This document shows positions 36,201 to 51,200 of a stretch of 64,000 nt of DNA, piece after piece. The stretch is from the NCBI RefSeq assembly GCF_028368975.1, contig NZ_JAQNDM010000001.1, forward strand, positions 744,001 through 808,000, read 5' to 3'. Within the stretch, counting starts at the first letter, position 1. The number at the start of each line of letters is the position of its first letter. The notes beneath the pieces were generated by a model. It ran no database searches, had not been told where the DNA came from, and saw only the letters and a list, made by a program, of their open reading frames with translations. This DNA is from Stigmatella ashevillena (GTDB taxonomy: Bacteria > Myxococcota > Myxococcia > Myxococcales > Myxococcaceae). A program made the position numbers and the translations under genes.

Positions 36201-39200
36201 TGAATGACTGCACCGCCGTTCTTGCCGTCGAGCCACACTGTCAACGCGCTGATGAGATCCTCCACCGACGCCACGACCAGCGCCAGCCGCTCGTCCATCT
36301 GCTCACGACCGACATAGAGGGTATGAGCGATGTCATCGAGTCGGAGCGAGGCGCCTTCCCCCACCAGATGGTCACGCAGCCGACGGACGACGGCGGCGAG
36401 TCTGTCTTCATCTCTGGCCGAGAGAAGGATCAGCCAAGCCTCCCGGGCCTTTGAAGCCGGGGCCTCCCTTGCGGGCGGTGTCCAGTCCTCGATGATCAGA
36501 TGGGCATTCGAGCCTCCCGCTCCGAAGGAGCTGATCGCGGCGCGCAGCCCGTGGGTCGTCGACTTCGCTCCACCATCGAGCGTGATCGGCAACCAGGGGG
36601 CTGCTGTCCGTTGCACCCGAAACGGCGAGTTCACGAAGTCGATATGGGGGTTGAGTGAGTCGACGTGGAGAGTGGGCACGAGCGTCCGATGCCGCATCTG
36701 GAGCAGCACCTTCGTCAGCGCCGCGATGCCGGCCGCCGACTCAAGGTGACCGATGTTCGACTTCACGGAGCCAATCGCGCAGAATTGCCGATCCTCCGTG
36801 AACCGCCGGAAAGCGTGCGTGAGGGAGGACAACTCGATCGGGTCTCCCAGGGAGGTTCCGGTCCCGTGCGCTTCGACAAAGCTGATGGTGCGCGGTTCAA
36901 TCCCGGACTGCCTCAAGACGGTCTCGATCAGCTCTCCCTGGGCCTTGGGGTTCGGCACCGTGTAACCATTCGTCTTGCCTCCATGGTTCAAGGCGCTACC
37001 TCGAATCACACCCAACACACGGTCCCCGTCCGCGAGCGCCCGGGAGAGCGGCTTGAGGAGCACAGCGCCCACCCCCTCGCCGGGCACGTAGCCGTCCCCT
37101 CCTTCACCGAAGCTGCGGCAGCGACCATCCGAGGAGGCGAACTGGCCTTGGCTGAGATTGAGGTACTTGTTCGGATGCACCGAGAGATTGACGCCCCCCG
37201 CGATCGCCGCCTCGCATTCCCCCTGGCGCAACGCGCTGCATGCCAAGTGAATGGCGGTGAGCGCTGACGAGCACATCGTGTCCACCGCCAGGCTCGGCCC
37301 CTGGAGGTTCAAGCTGTAGGAAACCCGGTTGGCGATGGAAGCGTAGGAGGAGTTGAGTGCGACGGTGCCACCGGCTTGGAGATCCTCCACACCGTAGAAT
37401 TGATACTCCCCGTACATGACCCCGACAAAGACGCCCACACGCCGCCCGAGGCGAGCGCGGGTATAGCCAGCATCCTCGATCGTGGCCCAGGCCGTCTCCA
37501 GAAACAGCCGCTCTTGGGGATCGAGCAGTCCCGCGTCACTCGGAGGAATGTTGAAAAACAAGGGATCAAACTTGTCGGCGTCCTCCAGGAAGCCCCCCCA
37601 GCGGGTGTAGATGGAGCCGAGCCGCGTCCGATCAGGGTTGAAGTAGCGACTCACGTCCCAGCGCTCCTTCGGCACCGGCACGATGCAGTCACGGCCCTCC
37701 CGCAGGTTGTTCCAGAAGTCCTCCAGCGTGGGCGCCTGGGGATAGCGGCCGCTCAGACCGATGATGGCAATTCCGTCCTCCATCGTCATGGCTGAGACGC
37801 CCGGCCTCTGCTCCACCGCGAGCCGCTCTGGCTCGATCCGTGTCGGCGCTTCGTTGGCCGGAGGTTCTCCTGCGCGGGTGGCGGCCACGATGCGAGCGAC
37901 GGTTGCGCCGTGGTGCTCGGCCAAATGGTTCGCCAGCTCGCCCAACGTCTGCCACTCGAACAGCAATGTCATGGACAGCGAGCCGAAGTCCTTCGCCAGC
38001 TCGCGGGTGAGACGGGTGACGAGGAGGGAATCGATGCCATACGTCTCGAAAGGCTCGGCCGGGTCGATCTGTTCTGGCGGCAGCTTGATCACACGGGAGA
38101 AGACCGTCCGCAGATGCCACTCCAACACATCGCGAGGCGTGCCCTGCTTGGCGGTGGTGGGGCCTCGCGCGGCGCCGTCGCCACGGGGAAGCGCGACCGA
38201 GGTGCGTGGGCTGGCGCCACGGAGTGCCAACTCGCGCATCCGAGCGATGACGCGACCGTCCGAATCGAGAAGGGAGAGGTCGAACTTCGCGATGGAGCCA
38301 ACCGCACTCCCGGCAGCGGGCCGCGCATGCGCGAAGCGAACCGCAGAGAGGGGCGCGAGGAGTTCCAGCGCCCCCAGCGAAAAGGGCAGACGCAGCATCG
38401 ACGGGTCACCCACGCTCCCAACCGAGAGGCCGAGGATCGTCTGCAGCGCTCCATCCATCCACCACGGATCAAGGCCGAGCCCTCCACTCCTTGGGAGGGG
38501 AGCCAACTCGGCAAGGGCTTCGTTCTCACCGCCATGGAGCCGGGCGATGGAGCGCATGCGCGGGCCGTAGACCACGCCGCGTGCGGCGAACATGGAATAG
38601 ACGGCGTTCGCCTCGAGCTCGAGCGTCATACGCGCCTTCACCGCTCGGACATCCATGAGCTCCGCCTGTCGGACCTCCCTGCTCGCGCCTCCCTGGACAA
38701 GTCGTCCCTGCGAATAGACTTCCTTCGTGCGCCCATCCACGAGTTCGAAGTCTACGGAGCCGTGGCCCGGCGTGAGGTGGACCTCAAGATCCAGGGGCGC
38801 CCCCGAGTGGCGCACCGGTCGAGTCCAAACCATCGACTCAATCCGCGCGGGCGCACCCAGCGTGCCCTCGCAGGCCGCGCGAGCGAACTCAAGCGACATG
38901 ACTCCTGGAAGGACCTTGTGACCCTCGACCACGTGGTCCGTCAGGTAGAACTCGGAGCCCAGCAGCCGTCGCGTGATGGGACCCGGGGCGCCACCGTGCT
39001 CGCGCGGGGTGTCCTCGACCCAGAAGCGCTGACGCGCGAAAGGGTAAGTCGGCAAGGAGACGCGTCGGCGCTGCTGGCCCTCGTGTAACCGCATCCAGTC
39101 CACCTGCTCGCCCTGGGCCCAGCAAGCCGCGAGCGCGTGGGCAAGCGACGAGGAGGTATCTTGCGAAGCTGGCGCCTCGTCGCTGCGGTAGACGCCAGCG

Positions 39201-42200
39201 ATGCCGTACCCACCCGCGAGAATCTCTTTCAACCGCTCAAGGCCTTCACGACGCTTGGAGACCACCAGCGCGAGTCGGCGCGGCATGTCCCGACGGCCCA
39301 TCTGCAAGGTGTACGCGATGTCGGAGAGACTGCGCGCCCGCTCCGCATCAGAGAGCTGGTGACGCAACCGTTCGACCAGCTCGCGCAACTGTTCATTCGA
39401 CTGGGCGGACAGCGGGAGCACCACCTCCGCGATGTCTTCACTGTCGCGTCTCGACGGCGGCTGCTCCACGACCATGTGGCAATTGGTGCCACTGAAGCCA
39501 AAGGCGCTGATCGCCGCACGGCGCGGACCGAACCCAGGCTGCCAGGGACGCGGCAGTCGGTTCACATAGAAGGGGCTCCCTTCGAAGTCGATGTGAGGGT
39601 TCTCCTCTGTGACGTGCAGGGTGGGAGGCAGCATCCCGTGATCGAGCGCGAGCAGGACCTTGATCAGCCCCGCCACACCCGCCGCGGCAGAGGTATGACC
39701 GATGTTGCTCTTGATGGACCCGATGGCGCAGAACCCGCGCTTCGACGTGTGGGCAGCAAATGCCGAGGTGAGCGCCGAAACCTCGATGGGATCGCCAAGC
39801 AACGTCCCGGTGCCATGCGCTTCGACGTAGGTCAGGGTCTCTGGATTGATACCGAAGCGCTCGTAGACCGAGCGTTCCAGTGTGCTCTGTGACTCAGCGC
39901 TCGGGGCGGTGATGCCATTCGTCTTGCCGTCTTGATTGGTGCCGGAGCCCTTGATGACCCCGTAGATGTGATCCCCATCCGCCAGCGCCTTGTCCAATTT
40001 CTTGAGGACCACGACGCCCACGCCTTCGCCGACCGCGATTCCATCGGCTCCCGCCGAGAAGGTACGGCAGCGGCCTCCCGGCGAGAGAATGCCCGCCTGG
40101 CTCATGATCACGAACGCGTTCGGGTTGAGGTAGAGCGACACCCCCCCCGCGAGCATCATGTCCGTCTCGCCGCGCAGAAGGCTCTGACACGCCAGGTGAA
40201 CAGCGACCAGGGATGACGAGCACGCCGTATTCAGCGCCATCGTCGGTCCCTTGAGGTTCAGGTGGTAGGCGATACGGGCAGCGAGGATGGAATGATCATT
40301 GCCGAGCATGGCCTGCGCCAGTTGCTCGGAAACGGCGGGAGCGCCCACCCGATAGGAATAGTCGGACGAAGTAACCCCGGCGTAGACACCACACCGGAGG
40401 CCTGAGAGCCGTGCTCCCGCATGACCGGCGTCCTCGAGCGCATGCCAGCACGCCTCCAGGAAGATCCGTTGCTGAGGATCCATGACCTCCGCTTCGGTGG
40501 GAGCGATGTTGAAGAACAGAGGATCGAACCGATCAATCTCGTCGATGAACCCCGCCCACTTGCTCACGCTCCGGCCAGTACCGCCTTGTGGATCGTAGAA
40601 TCCCTCGAGCGACCACCGGTCCGAGGGGACCTCGCCGACGGAGTCCACCCCCTTGATGAGGTTCTCCCACAAGACGGTGGCGTTACGCGCGCCTGGAAAG
40701 CGCGCTGAGAGGCCAATGACGGCGATGTCCTCCCCCTGGGTCCGGCTGTCGACCTGAGGTGCTTCTCGCGGCACGCGCACCACGGGCACATGCTCCACAC
40801 GTCGGGGGTCCGCCGCGCCGAGGTGGCGCGCAAGCTCACGGATCGAGGAGTGATCGTAGATGGAATGGGCTTTGAGCCGCAGGCCAAAGGTCCGGTTCAC
40901 CTCCTCGACGAGCAGCACCTGCTGCAAGGAGCTCATCCCGAGTTCGGTGAATCGCGCGTCTCCGTCGAGATCGCCGTCGCGGTACTCAAGGATGCGGGTC
41001 ACCAGCTCACGCAGTCGCTGCTCGACGGTCGATCCATCGGGAAGAGCGCTGGGGGACGGCTCAAGAGGGAGAGCTGGGCGCCCAGGTTGAGCCGACTCGC
41101 CCGGGTAGGCCGCTGCGTGGGCGAAGGCGGCCTCGTTGTGGGCCACGAGCGCCGCTGTCGCCAGGCGGGCTTTGCGAATCTCCAGCAGCACATAGCGGAA
41201 GAGGCCCATCCGCAACCCCACTCCGAAACGATGCCAGCCTCGATGCTCGGGCTCGGTCTCCTTGAGTGCCGGATGCACGGCGCTTAGATGCGCGAGATTC
41301 TCCTCGAAGCCAGGATCGTCGAGGAAGCGACCGACCGGCGCGCTCGCATCGATCACCTCGATGATCTCAAGCCCGTGGGCCGCTAGGTTCTCGGCGAACT
41401 GACGTTGAGTCGAGGTATGCTGACCCAAGTGAGCGGCATCGATCTCAGTGATCGTGGCTGCCACCACGTCCACGAGCATCAGGCGGCCCTCGGGCTTGAG
41501 ATGGCGTGCGATCCGGCTGAACAGGCCATCCTTGTCCGCGATGTGGAAGGTCACCTCGAAGCCAATGATGGCGTCATAGGTGTCCGCGTAGTCTCCACGC
41601 GCGCTGTCACGGCACCACACCTCGAGCCTGTCCTGGAGGCCCAGGCGCGCAATCTTGCGGTGGCAGGCCTCGGCCTGCTTGGGAGAGACCGTGTGCCCAT
41701 GTCCCTGCAACGTGGGATGGCGCTGAGCCAGACCGATCAGATCCGTCCCCAACCCGCATCCGATATCGAGCACCCGGAACCCAGCCCGGTCTGAGACGGC
41801 GAGGCGGGAGAGCAGGAGATCCTTCATGTCGCGCTGAGCCGCGACCATCCGCTCATACTCGGCGCGGTGTTGCCCGGGCTCCACAAAGGTCCTCAACCAC
41901 GAGAAGCCTGGGGGGCGTTCACGAAGGGGGGCAAAGACGAGGTGGGTCTCGACTTCGTCGGTGTCGGTCGCGAAGTGGTCGTAGTACCGGCTCACCACGG
42001 TGCCCTCCTCCTCTTCAGGCACCCAGCAACGGCGCTTGTCAAAGGGATAGGTCGGTAGGAGAACCCGGCGCTGTGAGCCCCCTCCCCTGAGGCCCGCCCA
42101 ATCGATCGGGACGTTGAGTGTCCACAGTTGGCCGAGGCGTGGCAGATCCCGACGCTCCACCGATGCTTGCACTTCGGCGGGATCGACGGGCGGACTCTCA

Positions 42201-45200
42201 TGAAGCCGGGTGACCATCCCCGAGAAGACGTTGGCGCGCAGCTCACGCCGACCCAGGAAATCGTCAAGACCCCGCAGGAACTCCGCGCGGCTCGCAGCCA
42301 CGAGGATAAGCCGGTGCTGGAAAGCCTCTCGGCCCACCTGCAATGTGAAGGCGATGCTCGCGAGCGCTTCGTCTGTTGCCGCGACGAACGACCTCAGTTG
42401 AGTCACCGCCTCACGGAGCTGCTCTTCGGTCCGAGCGGAGATCGGGAACAACTCCGGGCGATCCAGAGAGGACACCACGTCGGACGAGGTCATCCGCGCT
42501 TCGAGATCCGAGTACTCCTGGACGACGACGCACGCTTGCATCCCGCCAGCTCCGAGCGACGAAAGAAGCGCGGCGCGCGGCTCCTCGCCGACCCGCCGCC
42601 ACGGAGCAAGCTCGCGCTGCAACTGGAACGGTGCTCCCTCAAGTACGATGTCGCGGTTGAGCGTCTCGGCGAAGTGGCTGGGGGCGAACTCGCCGTGCCG
42701 CATCTGGAGCAGCACCTTGGTCAGCTGAGCCATTCCTGAGGCGGCCTCCAGGTGTCCGATATTGGGCTTGATCGATCCGAGTACGCAGGGGCGCTCGCGT
42801 CCCCTCGCCTCAAAGAGTTGCTTCAACGCCGACCATTCGACTGCATCTGCCACCGTGGAGCCCATTGCCTGCAGTTCGACGTAGCCGATCCTGTCCGCGG
42901 AGAGCCCGGACTTGCGGAGGACCTTCTGTTGCAGCGCCATCTGAGCCTGAGCCGAGGGGGCAAGAAAGCTCGTGGTTCGACCGCTGTGCGAGACGCCGGA
43001 GGCCTTGATGACACCGTGAATGGTGTAGCGCGCGTCGAGCGCGCGGCGCAGCGGCATGAGCAGAACCGAGCCAATGCCTTCGCCCGGAACGAAGCCGTCG
43101 CCATCCTGCGCGAAAATGCCACGCGTCCGCGTGGCCAAGAGGCGGTTCTGGCACATCCGCAGGTACTTGGCGGGGTGCAGATAGAGGTTCGCTCCGGCGG
43201 CCACGACGGCATCGCACTCGCCCCTCCGGAGGCTCTCGCAGGCCAGATGAAGTGCGACGAGTGACGACGAGCAGGCCGTGTCGACGACCATACTGGGACC
43301 AACCCAGTTGAAGAAATGGGAGAGTCGGTTGGCGAGGCTATAGGTCGTCACGTCCGGCGGCGCATCCCGGTGGGCGACCCATTGCTCCACAGCACGCAAC
43401 GGATAGGTCAACGAGGTCACGCCGACAAACACGCCGGTCCGCTCCTCTCGTAGGGGGGCCAGACCACAGGCCGCGCGCTCCACGGTGGACCACACACACT
43501 GCAGGAGCAATCGCTCCTCAGGGTGCAGTTGCTTCGCTTCAGCGGGATTGATGTGGAAGAAGCGGTAATCGAAGTCCTCGACCCCATCGAGGAAGCCACC
43601 CGATGCGCAATAGATCTGGCCGTAGGCGTCGGCGTCCCAGCGGTTTGGGGGGACCCGCGTGATGGATTGGACCCCTCCACGGAGGTTGTTCCACAAGGCC
43701 TCTGGGGTCGAAGCGCCTGGGTAGCGGCCATCGAAACCAACAATGGCAATGTCGTCGATGCCGGGCTCGTCACGCCTCGATGCCATCGCCGGACGTGACG
43801 CGACAGCGACAGACGCTGGAGATGCGATGGTGACCGGAGCGCGCTGGCGCGAGGCGAGATGGCCGCTCAAGTCTCTCAGAGTGGGATGATCGAGGAGCAA
43901 CGTCTGCGGGAGTGGGCCGAAGAACGACTCGAGCCTACGGGTAATTCGGCCCACCGCGAGGGAGTCGATGCCGTACTCGGAGAAGTGCGCGCCACCGTCC
44001 CAGTCCTCGGCGGCGATCTTCGTATCCTCGACGAAAATGCGGGTGAGCAGTTCCCGCGTCGCCTGGAGCGCGTCCTGCGAGGGTGGCGTGGAGGGCACGG
44101 CTGCCGGGGGCTGCTCGGCCCCTTCGACTGTGGAGCGAATCTTCGCGGGATCTCCGTACAGAGGAACGCTCACAGTGGGGCCGGAGCGAGTCACGCGTGA
44201 CCAGAGGCTCAGGGCCTGCTCGCTCGGAAGCAGCATCATCCCGGTGCGCCGTGTCACGTCCTCCATCAGCGACGATGACACTCGCATCCCCCCCTCGGCC
44301 CACAGTGGCCAGAGGATCGAGCGCGTCACCCCATGGCGAAGGCCGCCAGCGCGCTGCTGCTCACGCCACATCGTGAACTCATCAAGGTACGCGTTGGCGT
44401 AGGCGTAGTCGCACTGACCAGAATTGCCGGTGGCCCCCGCCAGCGATGAGATGCACACGAAGGACGTCAGTTCTTCGTGACGGGTTGCCTCGTCCAATGC
44501 CAGGACGCCGGCGATCTTCGCGGAGAGCACAGCGCGTGCATCCTCGGCGGTCTTGTTGCGGATGAGGGAATCGCGCAACGTCCCGGCCGCGTGGATCACG
44601 CCATGAATCGCGGAGAAGTGCCGCTTGACCTCGAAAACCGCTGCGGCAACCTCCTCGGGCCGTGACACATCCGCCTGAAGGACGAGGACCTCCGCGCCGA
44701 GACTTCTCAGCTTTTCGATCCGCATCCCACGGGCCGCATCCGGCGGTGTCCGGCCCACCAGTGCCACGCGCGCGCCTTCCGTTTGCACCAAATGCTCGGC
44801 CAGCAAGAGGCCGATGGCTCCGGTACCACCCGTCAGCAGATAAACTGGACGGGCGGGAGCGTTGACGGCCACTGCCTGAGCCGATGGGACTTCGTAGGGC
44901 ACGAGCGCCTTCACCCAACGCCGCCCCTCGGCGTACCGAACCTCCAGATGCTCGGAACTCATGAAGGCCAGTTCCCCCGCCACGAGCGCCGCAATCGACT
45001 CAACCGGCAGGTCCGCACCCACTTCGAGCGTCTTGTAGCGGAAGCCGGGCTCTTCACGCCGCAGAGATTTCGCGAAGGCAGCCATTGCGGTGAACCGAGG
45101 GGCGCGGCTCCCATCCACAACCGAGTGGACGTAGACGAGGTCCACGCCCTCCGCTTTCGCCACCATCAACGCCTTCGTCAGCCAGAAAACTGAGAAGAAA

Positions 45201-48200
45201 GCGTCATCGACGGAGTCTCCGGGGAGCACGTTGGGCTCAGCCCAACGATAAACAATCGAGCGCGGCATCAGGCCACGGCGCATCAGCTCCCAAGTCAGCT
45301 GATGGAAGTCGTCCTTGGAGTTCGGATCGATCTCGTAGGTGAACTCGTCCCGCCGTCGGAAGATGCGGCCAGGCAGCACCAGCGTCTGCGGAGAGGTGGG
45401 GTCTCCCTTCCAAGCGCGGATGAACGCGTCGCTCGTGTCGAATACCAGCACGGGCCTCGCTTGCCCCAGGGAACTTGCCTCTGCCTGGAGTGGTTTCCAC
45501 TCCGGCCGATAGAGGAGCACCTGGCCTCCACCGTCCACAGGTCCGGGGACTGGGCTGGACACCGCTCTGTCCGGTAGCCAGTAGCGCCGACGCTCGAAGG
45601 GATAGGTCGGCAGCGAGACACGCCTCGCACCAGCGCCCAGCCCAAAATGGTTCCAGGAGATGTCGGCGCCCGATGCCCAGCTTGCTCCCAGTCGATGAAG
45701 CCGAACCGGCTCTGGCTCCAACCCGTTTGGCCGTTGCGGCGCTGCCAACTCGGCGGCACCCGCAGGCGGCACACCCAGAATCACGTCTCGATGGCTCTCA
45801 CCACGACTGAATGCCAGCAGCGCACGCGCGGCCTCTTCATGCGTCGATGCGACGACAGCGATCCTTCGAGCCAGCGCTTCTCGACCCACGCGAGACGTGT
45901 GGGCGACGTCCTCGAGTCGAGGCGCACCATTGCGCATCAAGAAGGCGGCGAGTCTGCCCGCATGGACACGCAACCGCTCGTCCGTGCGAGCGGACAGCAC
46001 GAGCAACTGCGGTCCACCCCTTCCGCTCCCTGATGCGGGCACCTGATACTCCTCGATGACGAGGTGCGCGTTGGCTCCGCCTGCGCCAAATGAGCTGATC
46101 CCGGCACGGCGCGGCAGCGGTCGCCCCGCACCGTCGAGGCCCGCCTCCCACGCCGTGAGTTCCTGCGGAACGTAGAAAGGCGTACTGCTGAAATCGATGT
46201 TCGGGTTGATCACCTGAGAATGCAGCGATGGCGCGATACGGCCATGCCTCATCTGCAACAGGACCTTGGTGAGCGCCGCGATTCCAGCGGCGGACTCAAG
46301 ATGCCCGATATTGGACTTGATGGAGCCGATGGCGCAGCGATCTCGACCGTTGCTTGAGAGCGCCTGGATGAGTCCCGCCGCCTCAATAGGGTCCCCGAGC
46401 GAGGTACCGGTACCGTGAGCCTCGATATACGAGACACTGGCCGGATCGATCCGTCCAGCGGTGAGGGCCTGCTGAATCAGCTGCGCCTGCGCCTGGGGAT
46501 TGGGCACCGTATAGCCACTGGTGCGCCCGCCGTGGTTGGCAGCCGTAGAGCGGATGATGGCATAGATGTGATCACCATCCGCCTCGGCCTGCGTGAGAGG
46601 TTTCAGCAGGACGGCCCCTACCCCTTCACCGGGCGAGAAGCCGTCACCGCCAGCCCCGAAGCTCCGGCACCGGCCATCGCTCGCCGACATCTGGGCCTGG
46701 GCGTGAAGCAGGTACTTGCTGGGATGCAGGGAGAGATTGACCCCGCCCGCGATGGCTGCGGCACACTCTCCACGGCGAAGACTCTCGACTGCCAGGTGGA
46801 TCGCGGTCAGCGAGGAGGAGCACAGCGTGTCGACGGCGAGGCTCGGCCCGCTGACGTCGAGGCAGTAGGAGACGCGATTGGCGATCGAGCCATAGGCCAG
46901 TCCCACCGGGGTACTCCCCGCAGCAGCACCGAAGAGCTGATACTCGCCATACATGACTCCGACGAACACGCCCACGCGATCGCCGGTGCTGCGCTTCAGC
47001 GTCTCCCGCGTATAGCCCGCGTCCTCCACGGTCGACCACGCCGTCTCGAGAAACAGGCGCTCCTGCGGATCAATCCACTCGGCGTCACGTGGCGTGATGC
47101 CGAAGAACAATGGATCGAAGCAGTCGACATCCTCGATGAATCCGCCCCACTTGCAGTAGGTCTTGCCAGGTTGGCCACGGCGCGGGTCAAAATAGCGGCG
47201 GTGGTCCCAGCGCTGAGCGGGAATCTCGATGATGCAGTCGCGACCGGCGGCCAAGTTCTCCCACAGCTGGTCCAGATCCTCGGCCATTGGATATCGGCCC
47301 GCCACGCCAACGATGGCGACAGCCTCACCCGTGGGGGCCACGGAGGGAGCCGACTGCCGCAGGGGCTCAGGTTCGGAGCGAACCGCATTCATCTCCAGCC
47401 GATCACGAATGCGGTCACCGTGCTTTTCACTCAGGTACTGAGCCAGTTCCTCGATCGTCTGCCGCTCATAGAAGAGTGTCTTCGGGAGCCCTTGCAGGCC
47501 CTCTCGAACCAGCCGCGCGTTCAGCTTGCCGACGAGGTATGAATTGAGACCAAGGCGCTCAAAGCGCACGTGCGGTTCCACCCGCACGACAGGTATCTCG
47601 GACTCCTCGGCATAGACCTGGGCAAGGAAGTTCCGAACGGACTGACGCTCCAGGTCGGTCGCTGCGGGGCGTTCCTTCACCACGGTAGAAACGGGCTCAG
47701 GCGCGGGCCCCACCGTTTCAGAGACACCGGCGAGCCAATGCTCGCTCTGGGCGAATGGATACGTGGGCAGCGGAGTCCGGCGAGCATCGCTGGGAAAGAG
47801 TCTCTTCCAATCGACGGCTTTTCCCTCCACCCAGCGCCGGGCAACGTCGTCCGGTCCAAACCCTTCGAGGTGAGGTGGCCGTGGCGTCCCAGCGTCAGCG
47901 ACCTCCCCACGGTGGACTCCTGCCTGAGCCCTTGCTCCGCTGGCGGCGCCGCGAAGCTTCTCGATCAAGTCGTCTACATTCTCGACTACCAGCGCTAACC
48001 GGGAGGGCATCGCGAGACGGCCAGTTGCCAGGGTGAAAGCGATGTCGACCAGGGGAGCGTGCTGCTCTGATGGCAAGGCCGCGAAATGGTCCGCCAGACG
48101 CTGGGCAGACTCCGTGACCTGCGGCGCCGTGGCAGCCGAGAGCACGATCACCTGCGACCCAACCCCAGGGGCACGCCGCGACGGTCCGGTATAGGCCTCG

Positions 48201-51200
48201 ATGACCGCATGGGCACAGGAACCCGTTGAGCCGAAGGCATTGATCAACGCACGACGAGGCGCCTCTCCGCTTCGAGGCCAGTCGACCAGCGTGCGATTGA
48301 TGGCGAGCACATTGGGATCAGGACGGATGAGTGGGCTCTGCGGCTCACTGTCAATCGTGGGGGCAATGCTCCCGTGGCGAAGCTGAAGCAGAACCTTGGT
48401 CAGCTGAGATATGCCCGAGGCGGCCTCAAGGTGCCCGATGTTGGGCTTCACGGAGCCAACGAGGCATGGGCCCGACGCCGAGCGCCGAGGCCCGAGCACT
48501 TCGTTCAGGGCCGCGATCTCCGCAGCATCGGCCATGCTCGCCCCGGTGGCGGCCGTCTCCACATAACCAATGGTCTCGGCGGCAACCCCTGCGGCGAAGA
48601 GCGCGTCGCGGATCGACACGGCCTGTGCTGTTGGGTTGGGGTGACCGAACCCCCTGCCGCCGCCGAGGTGCGCGATGGAGGTACCCTTGAGCACCGCGTG
48701 GATGATGTCCCCTTCCCGCTCGGCATCGGTCAGGCGCCGGATCAGCACAGCGCCCACACCCTCCCCCGCCGCCCAACCAGTGCCGTCGGCACCGAAGGCG
48801 CAACTCCGGCCGCTCTCGGTCACCAAGCCCAGACTGGACAAGAGACTGAGGTGGTAGGGATGCGCCAAGAGGTTCACCCCCCCCACGAGTGCCGCGTCGC
48901 ACTCGCCGCGACGAATGCTCTCACTGGCGAGGTGCAGTGCCGTCAGCGCCGAAGAACACGAGGTGTCGAGTGCCACGCTCGGCCCGCGCAGGTTGAGCAC
49001 GTGGGAGATGCGGTTGGCGATCGCCGAGTGCATCGAATAGGCCTTGGCCTGCCCGCTGCGCTGCCACTCCGCCTGACCCACGTTTTGGTAATCGCTCCAC
49101 ATCACCCCGACGAAGACACCGACCTTCCGGGCGGACGCATTGAAACTCTCAGGGGCGTACCCCGCGTTCTCCAGCGTCTCCCACATCACCGTCAGGAGCA
49201 GCCGCTCTTGCGGGTCCATGGCACGCGCTTCGGCGGGAGCAATACCGAAGAAGAGGTGGTCGAAGCGGTCGATGTGCTCGAGGAATCCGGCGGATCGCAC
49301 CGAGCCTGTCCGCCCACGGTTCTCGGGCATCGGACGAATGGCTCGATGGCCCGAGCTCAGATTCCCCCAGAACTGTTCGAGGGTGTCTGCCTGAGGATAG
49401 CGCCCTGCCATACCCACAATGGCGATGTCGTTCGAGGCCGTCGAATGGGTCGCTCGAGTCACGCTGGCGGCGCCGTACTCCATGCGTCCACCGAGGAGGC
49501 TGTGCACCACGATGTGCGAGGCATTGAGCTGGAAGGCGGAGCGGACTTGATCGACATTGATCGCGCCGATCGGCCGCAAACCCAGGTTGAACTCCGCCTG
49601 CCGCATCATGAGCAATTGGCCCATGTAGCCCGCTTCCAGAGCGGCGAGGACGAGCGAGGCCTCCCCATAGATGGGCGCGATGGCTTCCGGTTGCGCTACG
49701 AGGAAGAGCGCGAAGCCCGCATCATCGAAGTGCGGTCGGTTATAATAGAAGTGATGGCGGCGATCGAGGACCGCATCGGAGAGCTGATAGAGGCGACCGT
49801 CAACAGGGTGCAGGTAATAAGTGCCACCCGACATTCCCTCGATCGCTCCCGGCTTGACGTACAGGTGGACCTGGACTGCATACAGCGCCCCTGCCGAGGG
49901 ATAGAGATACCGCGGATGACCTTGAGCCCCGCCTTGCCGCAGCAACGATAGGAAGGCGCTGAATCGATCGAATGAAATCGAGCCCGGAAGAAACCGCTCC
50001 GGGCAACCGCGCTGCACATAAGCGTCCGGCGCCTCTGGGAGGTGCCCCAACGGCAGCGACGGAAGTCCCTCAACATCGTGGCGCAGATGCAACGCTCGAT
50101 CCTTGAAACGCTGCCGCTCCTCTGCCGAGAAGAAGCTCACCTGGTCGGAGGCGGCATCCGCCACAGGCGCCGCTCGCTTAGGCGCGCTCCCCTGGCTCCC
50201 GACATGGGAAGCGATTCCACGAATCGTGGGATTCTTCAGGAACAGCTCGAGCGGGACCGCAACGCTCTTCGTCTGCTCAAGCCACTGCGCCAGCTTCACG
50301 ATGGTGAAGGACGTCGCGCCAAGGTCGAACACGTCCTTCGTCACGTTGACGTCCTGACACTGGAGGGCGTCGCGGAAAAATCCGGCGATATCTGCTTCGA
50401 CCTGGGCACTGTCGACCACACCGTCCCGGTTCGCGGTGGGTGCGCCCACGGGCCAGGGCAGCGCATCACGATCGATCTTGCCGTGCCGTGTCCTCGGCAA
50501 CTCGGGGAGTTCAACAAGGGCATTCGGGATCATTGCGGCAGGCAGCCGCTCGCGCAAAAACGTCCGCAGTGCATCCGTGTCGACCCGCCGACCCCTGCGC
50601 GGAACGCTGTAGGCCACGAGCTTGGGATCAGTGGTGGTGTGATCACGTACGACCACAACCGCATCCTCGACATCGGGATGAGCACCGAGTGTCGTCTCAA
50701 TCTCGCCCAGCTCGATCCGGTTACCTCGGAGCTTTATCTGGAAGTCAGCGCGGCCCAGAAACTCGATCTCGCCATCCGGGAGGTAGCGCGCCAAGTCTCC
50801 TGTCTTATACAGCCGGGCACCCGGGCTACCGCTCACCGGATCCGGAACGAACCTTCCGCCAGTCAACTCGGGGCGGTTGAGATAACCACGAGCCAAGTTG
50901 ACACCTCCGATGTGGAGCTCGCCCACAGCTCCCACGGCCACCTCCCGCATGGCCTCGTCGAGGATGAAGATCTGTGTGTTCGCGATCGGTCTCCCGATGG
51001 GAACCTTCCCGTCGGTACGCGAACGGCACTCCCAGAAGGTGACGTCCACCGCCGCCTCGGTGGGGCCATAGAGGTTGTGAAGCTTGGCGGGCAGCGCCCG
51101 CAGGCAGCGCTCCATCACCGCCGAGGGCAAGGCCTCACCGCTGGTGAACACCTGCCGCAGAGACACGCAGCCAACCGCCTGGGGTTCGTCCAGAAAGAGG

